From Hydrogenophaga pseudoflava (lineage in GTDB: Bacteria > Pseudomonadota > Gammaproteobacteria > Burkholderiales > Burkholderiaceae_C), in assembly GCF_031020795.1 (NCBI RefSeq), contig NZ_JAVHJP010000008.1, forward strand, positions 147,603 to 211,602: 64,000 bases of DNA, read 5' to 3'. This document shows, one piece after another, positions 41,618 through 51,199 of the stretch. A program made the translations under genes and the position numbers. Under the pieces are notes generated by a model. It had not been told where the DNA came from, ran no database searches, and saw only the letters and a list, made by a program, of their open reading frames with translations. The first letter of the stretch is position 1; the number at the start of each line of letters is the position of its first letter.

Positions 41618-42574
41618 ATGGAACTGTTTCGCATCCGCAAGGACATCCCTTTCATGCGCCACGCGCTGGTGCTCAACGCGATCTCGGTCGTGACTTTCGT
41701 GCTCGCGGTGTTTTTTCTCGTGACGCGTGGTCTGCACCTGTCGGTGGAGTTCACCGGTGGCACCGTGATGGAGGTGGCCTACCAGCAACCGGCCGATCTG
41801 GAGTCCGTGCGTTCGGTGATCGATGGGCTGGGCTACGCCGATGTGCCGGTGCAGAACTTCGGCACCTCGCAGGACGTGCTGCTGCGCCTGCCCGCCCGGC
41901 AGGGGCTCACCTCGGGCCAGCAGAGCGAGGCTGTGATGGCCGCCCTGAAGGCGCAGAACCCCAGTGTCCAGCTGCGCCGCACCGAATTTGTCGGTCCGCA
42001 GGTCGGGCAGGAACTGGTGGAGCACGGCCTGATGGCTCTGGGCCTGGTGATCGCAGGCATCATGATCTATCTGGCGGTGCGCTTCGAGTGGAAGTACGCG
42101 GTGTCGGCCATCATCGCCAACCTGCACGACGTGGTCATCATCCTGGGCTTCTTTGCCTTCTTCCAGTGGGAGTTTTCGCTCGCGGTGCTGGCGGCCGTGC
42201 TGGCGGTACTGGGCTACTCGGTCAACGAATCTGTTGTTATTTTTGATCGCATCCGTGAAACATTCCGCCGCCAGCGAAAAATGTCCACGGTTCAGATCAT
42301 CGACCGCGCCATCACTTCGACCATCAGCCGGACCATCATCACGCACGGTTCGACGCAGATCATGGTGCTGTCCATGCTGCTGTTCGGCGGCCCGACGCTG
42401 CACTATTTCGCCATGGCCCTGACCATCGGCATCCTGTTCGGCATCTACTCCTCCGTATTCGTGGCGGCGGCTATCGCCATGTGGCTGGGGGTCAAGCGAG
42501 AGGACCTGATCAAGGCGTCGGCGAAGTCTGCGCCAGGCGATCCGGACGACCCCAACAGTGGGGCCGTGGTCTGA
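41618..42574 (+). CDS. secF: Protein translocase subunit SecF
   Basis: The 318-residue protein shows the SecF opening (first helix, then LSVEFTGGTVMEVAY) and the helix-4 signature LGYSVNESVVIFDRIRE, followed by ISRTIITHGSTQIMVLSMLLFGG. It forms the SecDF complex with the preceding protein. The gene starts 14 bp after secD with GGGAAGAA upstream. Confidence 0.96.
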   Translation: MELFRIRKDIPFMRHALVLNAISVVTFVLAVFFLVTRGLHLSVEFTGGTVMEVAYQQPADLESVRSVIDGLGYADVPVQNFGTSQDVLLRLPARQGLTSGQQSEAVMAALKAQNPSVQLRRTEFVGPQVGQELVEHGLMALGLVIAGIMIYLAVRFEWKYAVSAIIANLHDVVIILGFFAFFQWEFSLAVLAAVLAVLGYSVNESVVIFDRIRETFRRQRKMSTVQIIDRAITSTISRTIITHGSTQIMVLSMLLFGGPTLHYFAMALTIGILFGIYSSVFVAAAIAMWLGVKREDLIKASAKSAPGDPDDPNSGAVV

Positions 42575-42666
42575 TCCTGCGGGTCCGGTGGATGCTCCTG
42601 AAATGAGAGCGGAGCCCCGTGCGACGTGAAAAATGAATGTTTCCTTTCGTGTCATACTGATCTCCC

Positions 42667-45075
42667 GTGGCAACCTCCGATCAGCATGTTTCGTCCCTGG
42701 CCAAGCAGGCACGTGAACTCTTCGTGGTTCACGTGGGACGGACCCTGCCCGATCTGGTCAAGGCCTGTGAAAACAGACTGACCGCGATCCTGGATCAGGC
42801 CGGTCCGGCGCGTGAAATGCAGGACAGGCGGGACGCCTGGAGCGGGTTCCAGAAAAGCCAGGGGGCTTGGCTCAACCAGAGCCGCAAGGCCTTGCAGCGC
42901 ACCTTGTTGCCGCGCACCACCCATTCCGGGCAGCAGACGCTGACTGGGCGGCTCGAACTGCTGGCCGAAGGGGCGATCGACGACCAGATTCTGGCGTCCC
43001 GCCTCGCCATGCGCGTGCTGGAGCAGGTGTCCACCGAACTCAACGAGTTGCGGCTGCGTGTTCAGCACCTGGAAAAGCGGCAGGAGCTGCCGCGGGGCGA
43101 CGTGCTGCTGCCCGATGTCGTCTGCCGCATTCTGGTGGACCAGTGGCTGGACGTGCAGATGACCCGCGAAGCCTGGACGCTGGTGCAGGACGCCATCTCG
43201 CCGGTGCTGGCCCAATCAATGCTGGAGGCCTACAAGGCCGCCAACGAGTTCCTGGTTTCCAGCGGCGTGATGAAGGAGATCGACCTTCAGGCGCTGGTCA
43301 AGCGGTCCCCGGGCAGCCGGTCGACAATGCCCCCACCCGCCCCCCGTGGCGCTGCACCGCAGGCATCCACAGCGGGGGCGGACTGGGACGCAAGCTCGGG
43401 TCACGGCATGACGGGCGCTCCGTCGTTTTCCAGTGGCGAATCGGGCGGAGGTCTCGGCACCGGTGGTTCTGGCGGCAGTGCCTTCGCGGGCGCCCCTGCG
43501 ACGGGGCGCACGCCTACAGGCATGGGCGTGCACGACGAAACCCGCATGATGACCCATTCGTCGCCGCTGGCCAGGGCCAGGATGAGGGCGCAAGGGGTGG
43601 TGGGTCGCCTGCGGCGGCTGCTGGCCGACAAGATTGGCGGCGATTTCGAAGCCACGCAGCTGCTGCCGTCGTCCCCGCGGCTGCAGCAGGCCATGCTGGA
43701 CGTGGTGCCGATTCCGATGCCGGATGTGACCACCACCGGTTCGGGTGGCATACGGTCGGCCGCTCCTGCCATAGACCACTCGCACGTGGCCCAGGCGGCG
43801 TCGGCATTGCGCCAGCGCACGGCCGAACTCAAGCAGGCGGCATCGACGCCCTCCGAAAAGGCCACCGTCGAGGTGGTGGCCCTGATGTTCCAGAGCATCC
43901 TGGCCGAGGAGCGGATTCCTCCCAGCGTGAGGGTCTGGTTCGCGCGTCTGCAGATCCCGGTCCTGCGGGTGGCCCTGGCCGAGCCCGAGTTCTTCAGCGC
44001 GCTGCAGCACCCGGCGCGCCGTCTCATCGACCGAATGGGCGCTTGTGTGCTGGGCTTTGAGTCCAACGTCAGTTCTGCGGCCCTGGAGGCGGAGATCAAG
44101 CGGGTGGTGCAGGTCATCGAGCAGTACCCCGAGACCGGTCGTCGCGTTTTCCAGCTCGTGCTCGACGAGTTCCAGAAGTTCCTGTCCACCTACCTCAGCG
44201 AGCAGGGCGGAGCCAGCCGTTTCGTGAGCGTCGCACAGCAGGTGGAGCAGAAGGAAACGCTGTCGGTGCAGTACACCATCGAATTGCGCAAGCTGCTGGA
44301 CGACATCACGGTGCGCGAAGAGGTGCGCGAGTTCCTGTTCAGGGTCTGGGTCGAGGTGCTGGCCGTCGCCAGTGTGAAGTACGGGGTCAAGCACGAAGAG
44401 ACCGCCTCGCTCAAGCGGGTGGCCTCCGATCTGCTCTGGGCCGCCAGTGCCAAACCCAACCGCAACGACCGTGCCCGCGTCATCCAGCAGTTGCCGGGTC
44501 TTCTGCAGCGGCTTCGCCAGGGCATGAGCCTGCTGGGCTATTCACCCAGTGTGCAGGACGGGCACATCAAGTCGGTGAGCGATACGCTGGCCGATGCCTT
44601 CATGTCGCGCACCGAAGCCATCTCTCAGGAAAGCCTGGACAAGCTCTCCGAGCGGCTGGCGAATCTGGAGGATTACCTGCCGGACAGTGGTGTGGGCGAT
44701 CTTGATCTCGACAACGAAAGCATCGAGATGATCACCGGGGTGGATGCCACCAACATCGAGGTGATCCGCCAGGGCGGCAGCCAGCCCACCGAGGCGATGA
44801 AGGCCTGGGCCCAGGAACTGCAGATCGGCTCCTGGTTCGGACTTGACCACAACGGCAAGCTCAACAGCGTGCAATTCGCCTGGCGAAGCGACCGGGGGCA
44901 GCTGTACCTGTTCGTGACCAATGTCGGTCGCTGCTTCCTGATCCAGGCCACGCGAGTGGCCGCTTACCTCCAGTCGGGCTTGCTGGTGCCCAGCGAAGAC
45001 GAGGCGCTGACTGTGCGCGCGACCCGCGACGCGCTGGCCAAATTGGACGCCAATCCCGAGCGCTTGCTCGGCTGA
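42667..45075 (+). CDS. DUF1631 family protein
   Basis: The 802-residue protein is cytoplasmic in appearance, largely helical, with a Gly/Ser/Pro-rich linker at about 210-285 (SGESGGGLGTGGSGGSAF). The whole length matches the long DUF1631 proteins of Betaproteobacteria as I know them; the late WFGLDHNGKLNSVQFAWRSD region resembles a PilZ-like or related small beta domain. Its function is not established. The start is GTG 42667, preceded only by a weak site. The secF gene lies 92 bp upstream and dprA converges on it, with stops 1 bp apart. Confidence 0.8.
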   Translation: MATSDQHVSSLAKQARELFVVHVGRTLPDLVKACENRLTAILDQAGPAREMQDRRDAWSGFQKSQGAWLNQSRKALQRTLLPRTTHSGQQTLTGRLELLAEGAIDDQILASRLAMRVLEQVSTELNELRLRVQHLEKRQELPRGDVLLPDVVCRILVDQWLDVQMTREAWTLVQDAISPVLAQSMLEAYKAANEFLVSSGVMKEIDLQALVKRSPGSRSTMPPPAPRGAAPQASTAGADWDASSGHGMTGAPSFSSGESGGGLGTGGSGGSAFAGAPATGRTPTGMGVHDETRMMTHSSPLARARMRAQGVVGRLRRLLADKIGGDFEATQLLPSSPRLQQAMLDVVPIPMPDVTTTGSGGIRSAAPAIDHSHVAQAASALRQRTAELKQAASTPSEKATVEVVALMFQSILAEERIPPSVRVWFARLQIPVLRVALAEPEFFSALQHPARRLIDRMGACVLGFESNVSSAALEAEIKRVVQVIEQYPETGRRVFQLVLDEFQKFLSTYLSEQGGASRFVSVAQQVEQKETLSVQYTIELRKLLDDITVREEVREFLFRVWVEVLAVASVKYGVKHEETASLKRVASDLLWAASAKPNRNDRARVIQQLPGLLQRLRQGMSLLGYSPSVQDGHIKSVSDTLADAFMSRTEAISQESLDKLSERLANLEDYLPDSGVGDLDLDNESIEMITGVDATNIEVIRQGGSQPTEAMKAWAQELQIGSWFGLDHNGKLNSVQFAWRSDRGQLYLFVTNVGRCFLIQATRVAAYLQSGLLVPSEDEALTVRATRDALAKLDANPERLLG

Positions 45076-45076
45076 A

Positions 45077-46168
45077 TCACACCTGTCCGGTGCGCTGAAG
45101 CAGGCCGCCGGGGAGGCGCCCGACCTGCCCGTCCAGCTCCAGTTCCAGCAGACGGGCCTGCAGTGCGGCGGTGTCCAGTCCCGTGCGTGCCTGCAGGGCA
45201 TCGAGACCGATGGGATCGAACCCCATGGCGCGCAGCACACCGTCTTGGTCGTCCGGCAGTGCAGGCTGGTGGGGTGTCTGGGGGGTGGACAGGTGCAGAT
45301 CTTCAAGAATGTCCTGCGCGGACTCCACCAGTTTGGCGCCTTGCCGGATCAGCGCATGGCAGCCACGCGACTGTGGCGCATGGATCGAACCGGGAATCGC
45401 AAACACCTCCCGTCCCTGCTCCGCCGCCAGCCGGGCCGTGATCAGGGAACCGGACCGCACTGCGGCTTCGACCACCAGCGTGCCGTGGCCCAGACCCGCG
45501 ATGATCCGGTTGCGCTGGGGAAAGTTGGCCGCCAGTGGAGGCGTGCCCAACAGGTATTCACTGATGAGTGCACCGGAGGCAGCGATGCGTCGGGCCAGTG
45601 CCGCGTGCCGTTGGGGGTACACGGTGTCCAGTCCGGTGCCGACCACGGCCAGTGTCTGGCCGCCGCCCTCCAGAGCCCCGGTGTGGGCCGCTCCATCCAC
45701 GCCGAGGGCCAGGCCCGAGACCACACACAGACCCGATTCAGCCAGGCTGCGAGCAAACTGGCGCGCGTTCGCCTCCCCCTGCGGTGTGGGGTTGCGGCTG
45801 CCCACGACCGCCAGCTTGTGCGGATGGTCCACGGCGTCCAGCCGGCCCTGCACATGCAGCAGCAGGGGTGGGTCGGCGGTCTGGAGCAGGCTGGGCGGGT
45901 AGCGAGGATCGGCCAGCGTGATGAGATGCCGGTCGCTGTCCCCGGCCAGCCAGGCCTGCAGCCGTTCAAGGGCCGGGGCTAGCCCGGGCGGCTCCGACTG
46001 CAGTGCCCTCGCGATGCGGGCGTTGGTGACGGTTTCCCAGGCGCTGGGACCGTGCTTCCAGATGTCCGCGGGCAGACCGAACGCGGCCAGCAGGCGCCGA
46101 GCCGTGTCCCGGCCGACACCGGGGGTGAGCAGCAACCTGAGCCAGGCGGCCCATTCGTTCTGCTCCAT
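45077..46168 (-). CDS. dprA: DNA-processing protein DprA (Smf)
   Basis: The 363-residue protein has an N-terminal helix-hairpin-like region, a Rossmann core with AVVGSRNPTPQGE, VVSGLALGVDGAAH, GTGLDTVYPQRH, FPQRNRIIAGL and VVEAAVRSGSLITARLA, and a C-terminal winged-helix domain (about 300-355). It loads RecA on incoming single-stranded DNA during natural transformation. It follows the LysM protein gene by 9 bp on the same strand. Its presence does not by itself prove competence, since dprA is widespread. Confidence 0.95.
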   Translation of the reverse strand: MEQNEWAAWLRLLLTPGVGRDTARRLLAAFGLPADIWKHGPSAWETVTNARIARALQSEPPGLAPALERLQAWLAGDSDRHLITLADPRYPPSLLQTADPPLLLHVQGRLDAVDHPHKLAVVGSRNPTPQGEANARQFARSLAESGLCVVSGLALGVDGAAHTGALEGGGQTLAVVGTGLDTVYPQRHAALARRIAASGALISEYLLGTPPLAANFPQRNRIIAGLGHGTLVVEAAVRSGSLITARLAAEQGREVFAIPGSIHAPQSRGCHALIRQGAKLVESAQDILEDLHLSTPQTPHQPALPDDQDGVLRAMGFDPIGLDALQARTGLDTAALQARLLELELDGQVGRLPGGLLQRTGQV

Positions 46169-46177
46169 GGGCGGGCG

Positions 46178-47512
46178 TCAGGGGTTGGAAAAGTGGTCGC
46201 CGACCTTGACCCCGTCGACGATGTCCAGGACGAGGGCGTAGGACACCTTGTCGAAGGTCTTGAAGACCATCATGAGCCCGTTGGGCTCGCCGGGCAGACG
46301 GATCTGGGGGCGGCTTTCGTCGGTCTTGTCGATGCGGGTGCTGGAGTCGCGGATGAGGGCCAGCACATGGCCTTCTTCCACACCATGGGTGCGTCCGCGG
46401 TTGATCGAGACCACCTGGTTCTGCGCCGCATAGCGCACGGCATTGCCGTACACCGACACGATCTGGCCCGAGGTGGGTTTGCCCGGGGCGCGCGGCACGT
46501 AGTGCGGGAACTCGCGGGGAGGCTCGGGCAGCAGTCGGTCGCCCACCCGGATTTCCTCCTTGGCCTTGACGATGTCGATCGTGGCCGGGACGATCTCGCC
46601 GGTGGCCACCGGCTTGAGCGGCGCCTTCTCCTCGACCGGAACACGGGCGAAGTTGTGCGTCGTGTTTTCGTACTGGGGCTTGAACGTGTCCTTGCCTTCC
46701 GGCTTCTTCGCCGACGCCGGCTCTGCGATGTCGCGCCGCGTTTCCGGGCGCACGATCTCGGCCTTGCCGACGTACTGCGCCTCATAGGCCAGCACCTCGC
46801 CGGTGCCGGGGTCCTTCAGCGGCACCGCGTTGCGGAAGACGCGGTAGGTGATGGACTTGCCGGCTCCCAGGGTGAGGGCTTCTTCGCTCAGGTTGCCGAC
46901 GTCGCCGTATTGACCCCGGGCGTACGCACGGTCGCCCAGGCTCAGCAGCACGCGGTTCTCGGGTGTGGCCACAATGCGCGCCGCACGCGCGTAGGTGGCT
47001 TCATCGACGATCAGGGGTTCGGTCAGGAAGGCCTCGATGGCCTGCATGTTCACCGGCGGGATGGCCGATTCGGACAGGCTCTCGCTGCGCACGCGCGGGG
47101 ACACGCGCACGGTGGGGGTATCGCCGTCGCCGGGCTTGCGGGTGCTCAACCGGGCACGGCCACCGCTCTTGTCCAGGTACAGGACCTGGCCGGGATAGAT
47201 ACGGTGGGGATTCTTGATTTCCTCCATGTTCATGCCCCAGAGCTCGGGCCAGCGCCAGGGGCTCTTGAGGAAGATCTTGGAGATGGCCCACAGGGTGTCG
47301 CCGCGCTTGACGGTGTGGCTGTCCGGGGCATTGGGGGCGAGTTCCGACAGCGCCACACCGGACTGCGCCACCTGGCTGGCGGTGGCCCGCTGCCCGGCGG
47401 TGACCGGGAGGTTCTGGGCCGAGGCCGCGCCAGCGAGGGTGGCCATGGCCACCAGGCAGGCAGCAGCGGGGCCGGTCAGGTGCAGGGCAGTCGGAAGATG
47501 TTTCAAATGCAT
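46178..47512 (-). CDS. Secreted LysM-domain protein
   Basis: The 444-residue protein has a signal peptide ending GAASA-Q (about residue 32) and a LysM domain that starts at HTVKRGDTLWAISKIFL and ends YPGQVLYLD (about 65-115). The rest is beta-rich, without a recognised catalytic domain. LysM binds peptidoglycan, so it is expected to be periplasmic and wall-associated. ATG 47512 is preceded by AGGGG at a good distance; a longer frame to 47566 lacks this. The order LysM-dprA opposite def-fmt is common in Betaproteobacteria. Confidence 0.87.
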   Translation of the reverse strand: MHLKHLPTALHLTGPAAACLVAMATLAGAASAQNLPVTAGQRATASQVAQSGVALSELAPNAPDSHTVKRGDTLWAISKIFLKSPWRWPELWGMNMEEIKNPHRIYPGQVLYLDKSGGRARLSTRKPGDGDTPTVRVSPRVRSESLSESAIPPVNMQAIEAFLTEPLIVDEATYARAARIVATPENRVLLSLGDRAYARGQYGDVGNLSEEALTLGAGKSITYRVFRNAVPLKDPGTGEVLAYEAQYVGKAEIVRPETRRDIAEPASAKKPEGKDTFKPQYENTTHNFARVPVEEKAPLKPVATGEIVPATIDIVKAKEEIRVGDRLLPEPPREFPHYVPRAPGKPTSGQIVSVYGNAVRYAAQNQVVSINRGRTHGVEEGHVLALIRDSSTRIDKTDESRPQIRLPGEPNGLMMVFKTFDKVSYALVLDIVDGVKVGDHFSNP

Positions 47513-47739
47513 GTGTAGGCCCCTGGGGCTGGCGCAAACAGGCGCGTCGGACTTGACAATTCGCATTTGATTTTGCGCCCAAGCCCTTGATTAGGCAATA
47601 TTAATAGGTCCCTGCATCCACCCGGGAATGCAAAAGTGGCGAAAATAGCGACAACCCCCTGACCCAGCGGCGGCCCGGCACACATCCCCGAGAGGCCCCC
47701 TTTTCCGGCGACATTGGCCCGCCGGTCCATGACACTGAA

Positions 47740-48261
47740 ATGAATGCTTCCGAACTGCTCACCATCCTGCGGTATCCCGACCCGCGCCTGAACACCGTGG
47801 CCAAACCGGTGGAGAGCGTGGACGACCGCGTGCGCGCACTCGCCGACCGGATGCTGGCGACCATGTACGACGCCCACGGCATCGGGCTGGCGGCGACGCA
47901 GGTCGACGTGCACGAGCGGCTGATCGTGATCGACGTCAGCGAATCGCGCGACCAGCCGATGGTGCTGATCAACCCGGTGATCGAATGGGCCAGCCCGGAA
48001 ACCCGCAAGGGCGAGGAGGGCTGCCTTTCCGTGCCCGGCATCTACGACGGTGTGGAGCGTTCCTTGGCCATCCGTGTCAGCGCGCTGGACGAACATGGCA
48101 AAAGCCGGGTCATCGAGGCAGAAGGCATGCTGGCGGTCTGCATCCAGCACGAGATGGACCACCTCATGGGCAAGGTGTTCGTGGAGTACCTCTCGCCGCT
48201 CAAGCGCAACCGGATCAAGAGCAAGCTGCTGAAGTCCCAGCGCGAAGCGCAGCGGGCATGA
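47740..48261 (+). CDS. def: Peptide deformylase
   Basis: The 173-residue protein contains the three deformylase motifs: GIGLAATQ (47-54), EGCLSVPG with metal ligand C95, and QHEMDH with H137, E138 and H141. It removes the N-formyl group from nascent proteins. The fmt start overlaps its stop as ATGA, so both formylation and deformylation enzymes are translated together. The 227-bp divergent spacer to the LysM gene (47513-47739) is A+T-rich around 47555-47610 (TTGACA on the plus strand at about 47554) and probably holds both promoters, but I cannot fix the -10 boxes. Confidence 0.96.
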   Translation: MNASELLTILRYPDPRLNTVAKPVESVDDRVRALADRMLATMYDAHGIGLAATQVDVHERLIVIDVSESRDQPMVLINPVIEWASPETRKGEEGCLSVPGIYDGVERSLAIRVSALDEHGKSRVIEAEGMLAVCIQHEMDHLMGKVFVEYLSPLKRNRIKSKLLKSQREAQRA

Positions 48262-49235
48262 CACCCATGCGCGTGGTGTTTGCCGGTACGCCGGAGTTTG
48301 CGCGCGTGGCCCTGGAGAGGCTGCATGCGGCCGGGTTCGAGATTCCTCTGGTGCTGACGCAGCCCGACCGGCCGGCCGGCCGCGGCATGAAGCTGCAGGC
48401 GTCGGCGGTCAAGCAGTTCGCGCTGGCGCAGGGCATTCAGGTCGCGCAACCCCGCAGCCTGCGGCTGGACGGCAAGTATCCGGCAGAGGCCGCCACGGCG
48501 CGCGAGGCCCTGCTGGCCGCGCAGCCGGACGTGATGGTGGTGGCCGCCTACGGCCTGATCCTGCCGCAGTGGGTGCTGGACCTGCCGCGCCTGGGCTGTC
48601 TGAACATCCATGCTTCTCTGCTGCCCCGGTGGCGCGGCGCGGCGCCGATCCACCGCGCCATCGAGGCCGGCGATGCCGTGACCGGCGTGACCATCATGCA
48701 GATGGATGCCGGGCTGGACACCGGCGACATGTTGCTGGTCGAGCCGCTGCCGATCACCTCGGCCGACACCACCGGCGGCCTGCACGACCGACTGGCCGAG
48801 CTGGGCGGTCGGATGATCGTCGAAGCCCTGGAACTGGCCGCCTGCGGTGGCCTGCGGCCGGTGCCGCAGCCGGCCGACGGCGTGACCTACGCGGCCAAGA
48901 TCGAGAAGGCGGAATCGCTGATCGACTGGCACCGTCCGGCCGCCGAGACCGAGCGCCGGTCCCGGGCCTTTTCGCCCGCACCGGGGCTGGTCACCGAGCT
49001 GGCCGGCGAGGCGGTCAAGGTGTGGCGGGTGGAGACCAGCACCGCCGACGGCGGCGACGCGGTGCCCGGCCAGATCCTGTCCGCCGGGCCCGAAGGCATT
49101 CGCGTGGCGACCGGCGGCGGGGTGCTGATCCTGTTGGACCTGCAACGCGCAGGGGGCAAGCGCCTGCCGGTGCGCGAGTTCCTGCAGGGTTTCGCGCTCA
49201 CGCCCGGCCAGGTCTTCGGCGCGCCGACGCCCTGA
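48258..49235 (+). CDS. fmt: Methionyl-tRNA formyltransferase
   Basis: The 325-residue protein starts [19 protein letters not shown] and has the formyl-transfer core [17 protein letters not shown] and [12 protein letters not shown] with the catalytic Asn-His-Asp set, then the C-terminal OB-like domain. It formylates initiator Met-tRNA with 10-formyl-tetrahydrofolate. It overlaps def by 4 bp and the azlC-like gene by 1 bp. Confidence 0.96.
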   Translation: MTPMRVVFAGTPEFARVALERLHAAGFEIPLVLTQPDRPAGRGMKLQASAVKQFALAQGIQVAQPRSLRLDGKYPAEAATAREALLAAQPDVMVVAAYGLILPQWVLDLPRLGCLNIHASLLPRWRGAAPIHRAIEAGDAVTGVTIMQMDAGLDTGDMLLVEPLPITSADTTGGLHDRLAELGGRMIVEALELAACGGLRPVPQPADGVTYAAKIEKAESLIDWHRPAAETERRSRAFSPAPGLVTELAGEAVKVWRVETSTADGGDAVPGQILSAGPEGIRVATGGGVLILLDLQRAGGKRLPVREFLQGFALTPGQVFGAPTP

Positions 49236-49972
49236 TGTTTTTCCTGGCCGAACACCGGCGCCGGCCGGAATTCCGCGAAGGCATCACCGATCAGGGCACG
49301 GTGGCCATGGGCATTGCCGCCTGGGGCCTGATGACCGGTGTGGCCATGGTGCAGTCGGGCATGTCGACGCTGGAGGCGCTGCTGATGACGCTGATCGTCT
49401 ACGCCGGCAGTGCGCAACTGGCCGCGGTACCGATGATCGGTGCGGGAGCGCCGATGTGGGTGATTCTGGCGGCGGCGTTCTGCGTGAACCTGCGCTTCGT
49501 GGTGTTTTCCGCGCACCTGCGGCCCTACCTGATGCACCTGCCGCGCTGGCAGCGACTGGTGAGTGGCTACGTGACCGGCGACCTGAGTTACGTGTTTTTT
49601 GCCAAGCGCTACCCGCACCCGGGCCGGAATGCCGAGGAGCGGGCGCAGCAGCAGGCCTACCTGATGGGCAACTGCGCGGTGAACTATGTGGCCTGGATGG
49701 TGGCGAGCGTGGCCGGCGTGCTGCTGGCCAACATCGTGCCCCTGTCGTGGGGGCTGGGGTTCGCCGGCATCCTCGCGCTGCTGGGCGTGCTGTGTTCGCT
49801 GGCCACGTCCCGGTTGCGGGTGGTCTCCGCCGGTGTGGCGGCCACGGCGGCGGTGGCGGCCTGGGCGCTGCCGCTGCGGCTGAACATCCTGGTGGCGATC
49901 GCGAGCGCGGTGGCCATCTGCCTGCTGATCGAGCACACCAGGGGAGCGGAGCCCGGACATGCCGGACATTGA
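49235..49972 (+). CDS. azlC: AzlC-family amino-acid exporter, large subunit
   Basis: The 245-residue membrane protein has the AzlC/YgaZ pattern: MGIAAWGLMTGVAMVQSGMS, LIVYAGSAQLAAVPMI and FCVNLRFVVFSAHLRPYL, with about seven helices. With the small AzlD subunit it exports branched-chain amino acids or similar solutes. Its ATG overlaps the fmt stop (TGATG), so it is translationally coupled to a housekeeping gene. Confidence 0.9.
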   Translation: MFFLAEHRRRPEFREGITDQGTVAMGIAAWGLMTGVAMVQSGMSTLEALLMTLIVYAGSAQLAAVPMIGAGAPMWVILAAAFCVNLRFVVFSAHLRPYLMHLPRWQRLVSGYVTGDLSYVFFAKRYPHPGRNAEERAQQQAYLMGNCAVNYVAWMVASVAGVLLANIVPLSWGLGFAGILALLGVLCSLATSRLRVVSAGVAATAAVAAWALPLRLNILVAIASAVAICLLIEHTRGAEPGHAGH

Positions 49973-50294
49973 CCTGCACACCCTGCTGACCATCGTCGCG
50001 CTGGGCGTGGTCACGGTGATCACGCGCGGCTTCTTTCTCATCTCCGACAAGCCCTGGACCCTGCCCCACTGGGCCCAGCGCGGCCTGCAGTACGCGCCGA
50101 TTGCAGCACTGTCGGCCGTGGTGCTGCCCGAGATCGTCATGAGCCAGGGGCATCTGGTGCAGACCTGGATGGACGCGCGGCTGTTCGCCGCCGCAGCGGG
50201 AGCCCTGTATTTCTTCTGGCGCCAGGGGGTGCTGGGCACCATCGTCACCGGCATGGCGGTCTACCTGCCGCTGCATGTTGGCCTGGGGTGGTGA
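49959..50294 (+). CDS. azlD: AzlD-family amino-acid exporter, small subunit
   Basis: The 111-residue protein has four hydrophobic helices and the AzlD/YgaH features VTVITRGFFLI, LQYAPIAALSAVVLPEI and AAAAGALYFFWRQ. It overlaps azlC by 14 bp in another frame, typical for this pair. Together they form a branched-chain amino acid exporter by family knowledge. Confidence 0.9.
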   Translation: MPDIDLHTLLTIVALGVVTVITRGFFLISDKPWTLPHWAQRGLQYAPIAALSAVVLPEIVMSQGHLVQTWMDARLFAAAAGALYFFWRQGVLGTIVTGMAVYLPLHVGLGW

Positions 50295-50336
50295 CACGGG
50301 CGGGTGGGACAATCGGCGTTCTTCGGGGTGCCGAAC

Positions 50337-50353
50337 CTTAAGGCGGTCTTAAG
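50337..50353 (+). promoter_or_regulatory. PmrA-type box upstream of the envelope-sugar operon
   Basis: CTTAAG-GCGGT-CTTAAG is an exact match to the enterobacterial PmrA box: two hexamers 11 bp apart. It ends 54 bp before the inferred GT2 start at 50408, and GACCAT at 50364-50369 is a possible weak -10. A PmrA-like regulator is encoded at 55405-56136. Confidence 0.7.
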
Positions 50354-50407
50354 GTGCCTCACCGACCATCCGACGTTTGCGGGCAGCGCGCCCACGGATT
50401 TCCTGAC

Positions 50408-51199
50408 ATGACTGAATTTGCTGCGGCCGCTGCCGCCAGCGCCGAGCCGCTGGTGTCGGTGCTCATTCCTGCGAAAAACGAGACCGGCAACATCGGCTCG
50501 CTGGTGGCCGAGGTGGTGGCGGCGCTGCGGCCCGAATGCGCCTTCGAGATCGTGCTGGTCGACGACGGCAGCGACGACGGGACGGGCGACGAGTTCCTGC
50601 AGCGCTGCGCCGAGCTGGGCTCGGCCGCCCGGCTGATCCGCCACGAAAAGAGCGTGGGACAGAGCACGGCGCTGATGAGCGCCGCCCGCCAGGCGCGGGG
50701 CCGCTACCTGATCACCATCGACGGCGACGGACAGAACGACCCGGCCGACATGCCGGCCCTGCTGCGCAGCGCGCGCGAGACCGAGGCGCAGGGCGAACAT
50801 TTCTGCATCGCCGGCTACCGCAAGAACCGGCAGGACACGGAGTGGAAGAAGTTCCAGTCGCGCATTGCCAACGCGGTGCGGCAGAAGATCCTCAACGACC
50901 AGGTGCCCGACACCGGCTGTGGCCTGAAGCTGATCCCGCGCGCCACCTGGTCGCAGCTGCCCTATTTCGACCACATGCACCGCTACCTGCCGGCGCTCGT
51001 GCTGCGCCTGGGCGGCGCGATCCGCGTGGTGCCGGTGAACCACCGCGCGCGCCAGGCCGGCGTTTCCAAGTACAACGCCTGGAACCGGCTGTGGGTCGGT
51101 CTGGTCGACATGGCCGGCGTGGTGTGGCTGACCCGGCGCGGCAAGCGCCCGGTGATCGCGCAGGTCCGCACGCTCGCTGCGCATGAAAAGCCTCATTAA
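50408..51199 (+). CDS. Glycosyltransferase family 2, polyisoprenyl-phosphate glycosyltransferase (ArnC/RgtE-like)
   Basis: The 263-residue GT-A protein has VSVLIPAKNETGNIGSLV, the DDGSDDGT motif, the DGDGQNDP metal site and a RYLPALVLRLGG block, all typical of dolichol-phosphate-mannose-synthase-like enzymes. The C terminus lacks the pair of strong membrane helices of ArnC. It should charge undecaprenyl phosphate with a sugar; the UDP-glucuronate 4-epimerase in the same operon suggests galacturonic acid, as for RgtE. ATG 50408 is chosen since an earlier ATG at 50354 directly abuts the PmrA box. It overlaps the next gene by 17 bp. Confidence 0.82.
   Translation: MTEFAAAAAASAEPLVSVLIPAKNETGNIGSLVAEVVAALRPECAFEIVLVDDGSDDGTGDEFLQRCAELGSAARLIRHEKSVGQSTALMSAARQARGRYLITIDGDGQNDPADMPALLRSARETEAQGEHFCIAGYRKNRQDTEWKKFQSRIANAVRQKILNDQVPDTGCGLKLIPRATWSQLPYFDHMHRYLPALVLRLGGAIRVVPVNHRARQAGVSKYNAWNRLWVGLVDMAGVVWLTRRGKRPVIAQVRTLAAHEKPH

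Noticed and set aside
47513..47739. A sigma-70 promoter starting with TTGACA at about 47554
   Set aside because: There is no acceptable -10 at 16-18 bp, so only the A+T-rich divergent spacer is reported.
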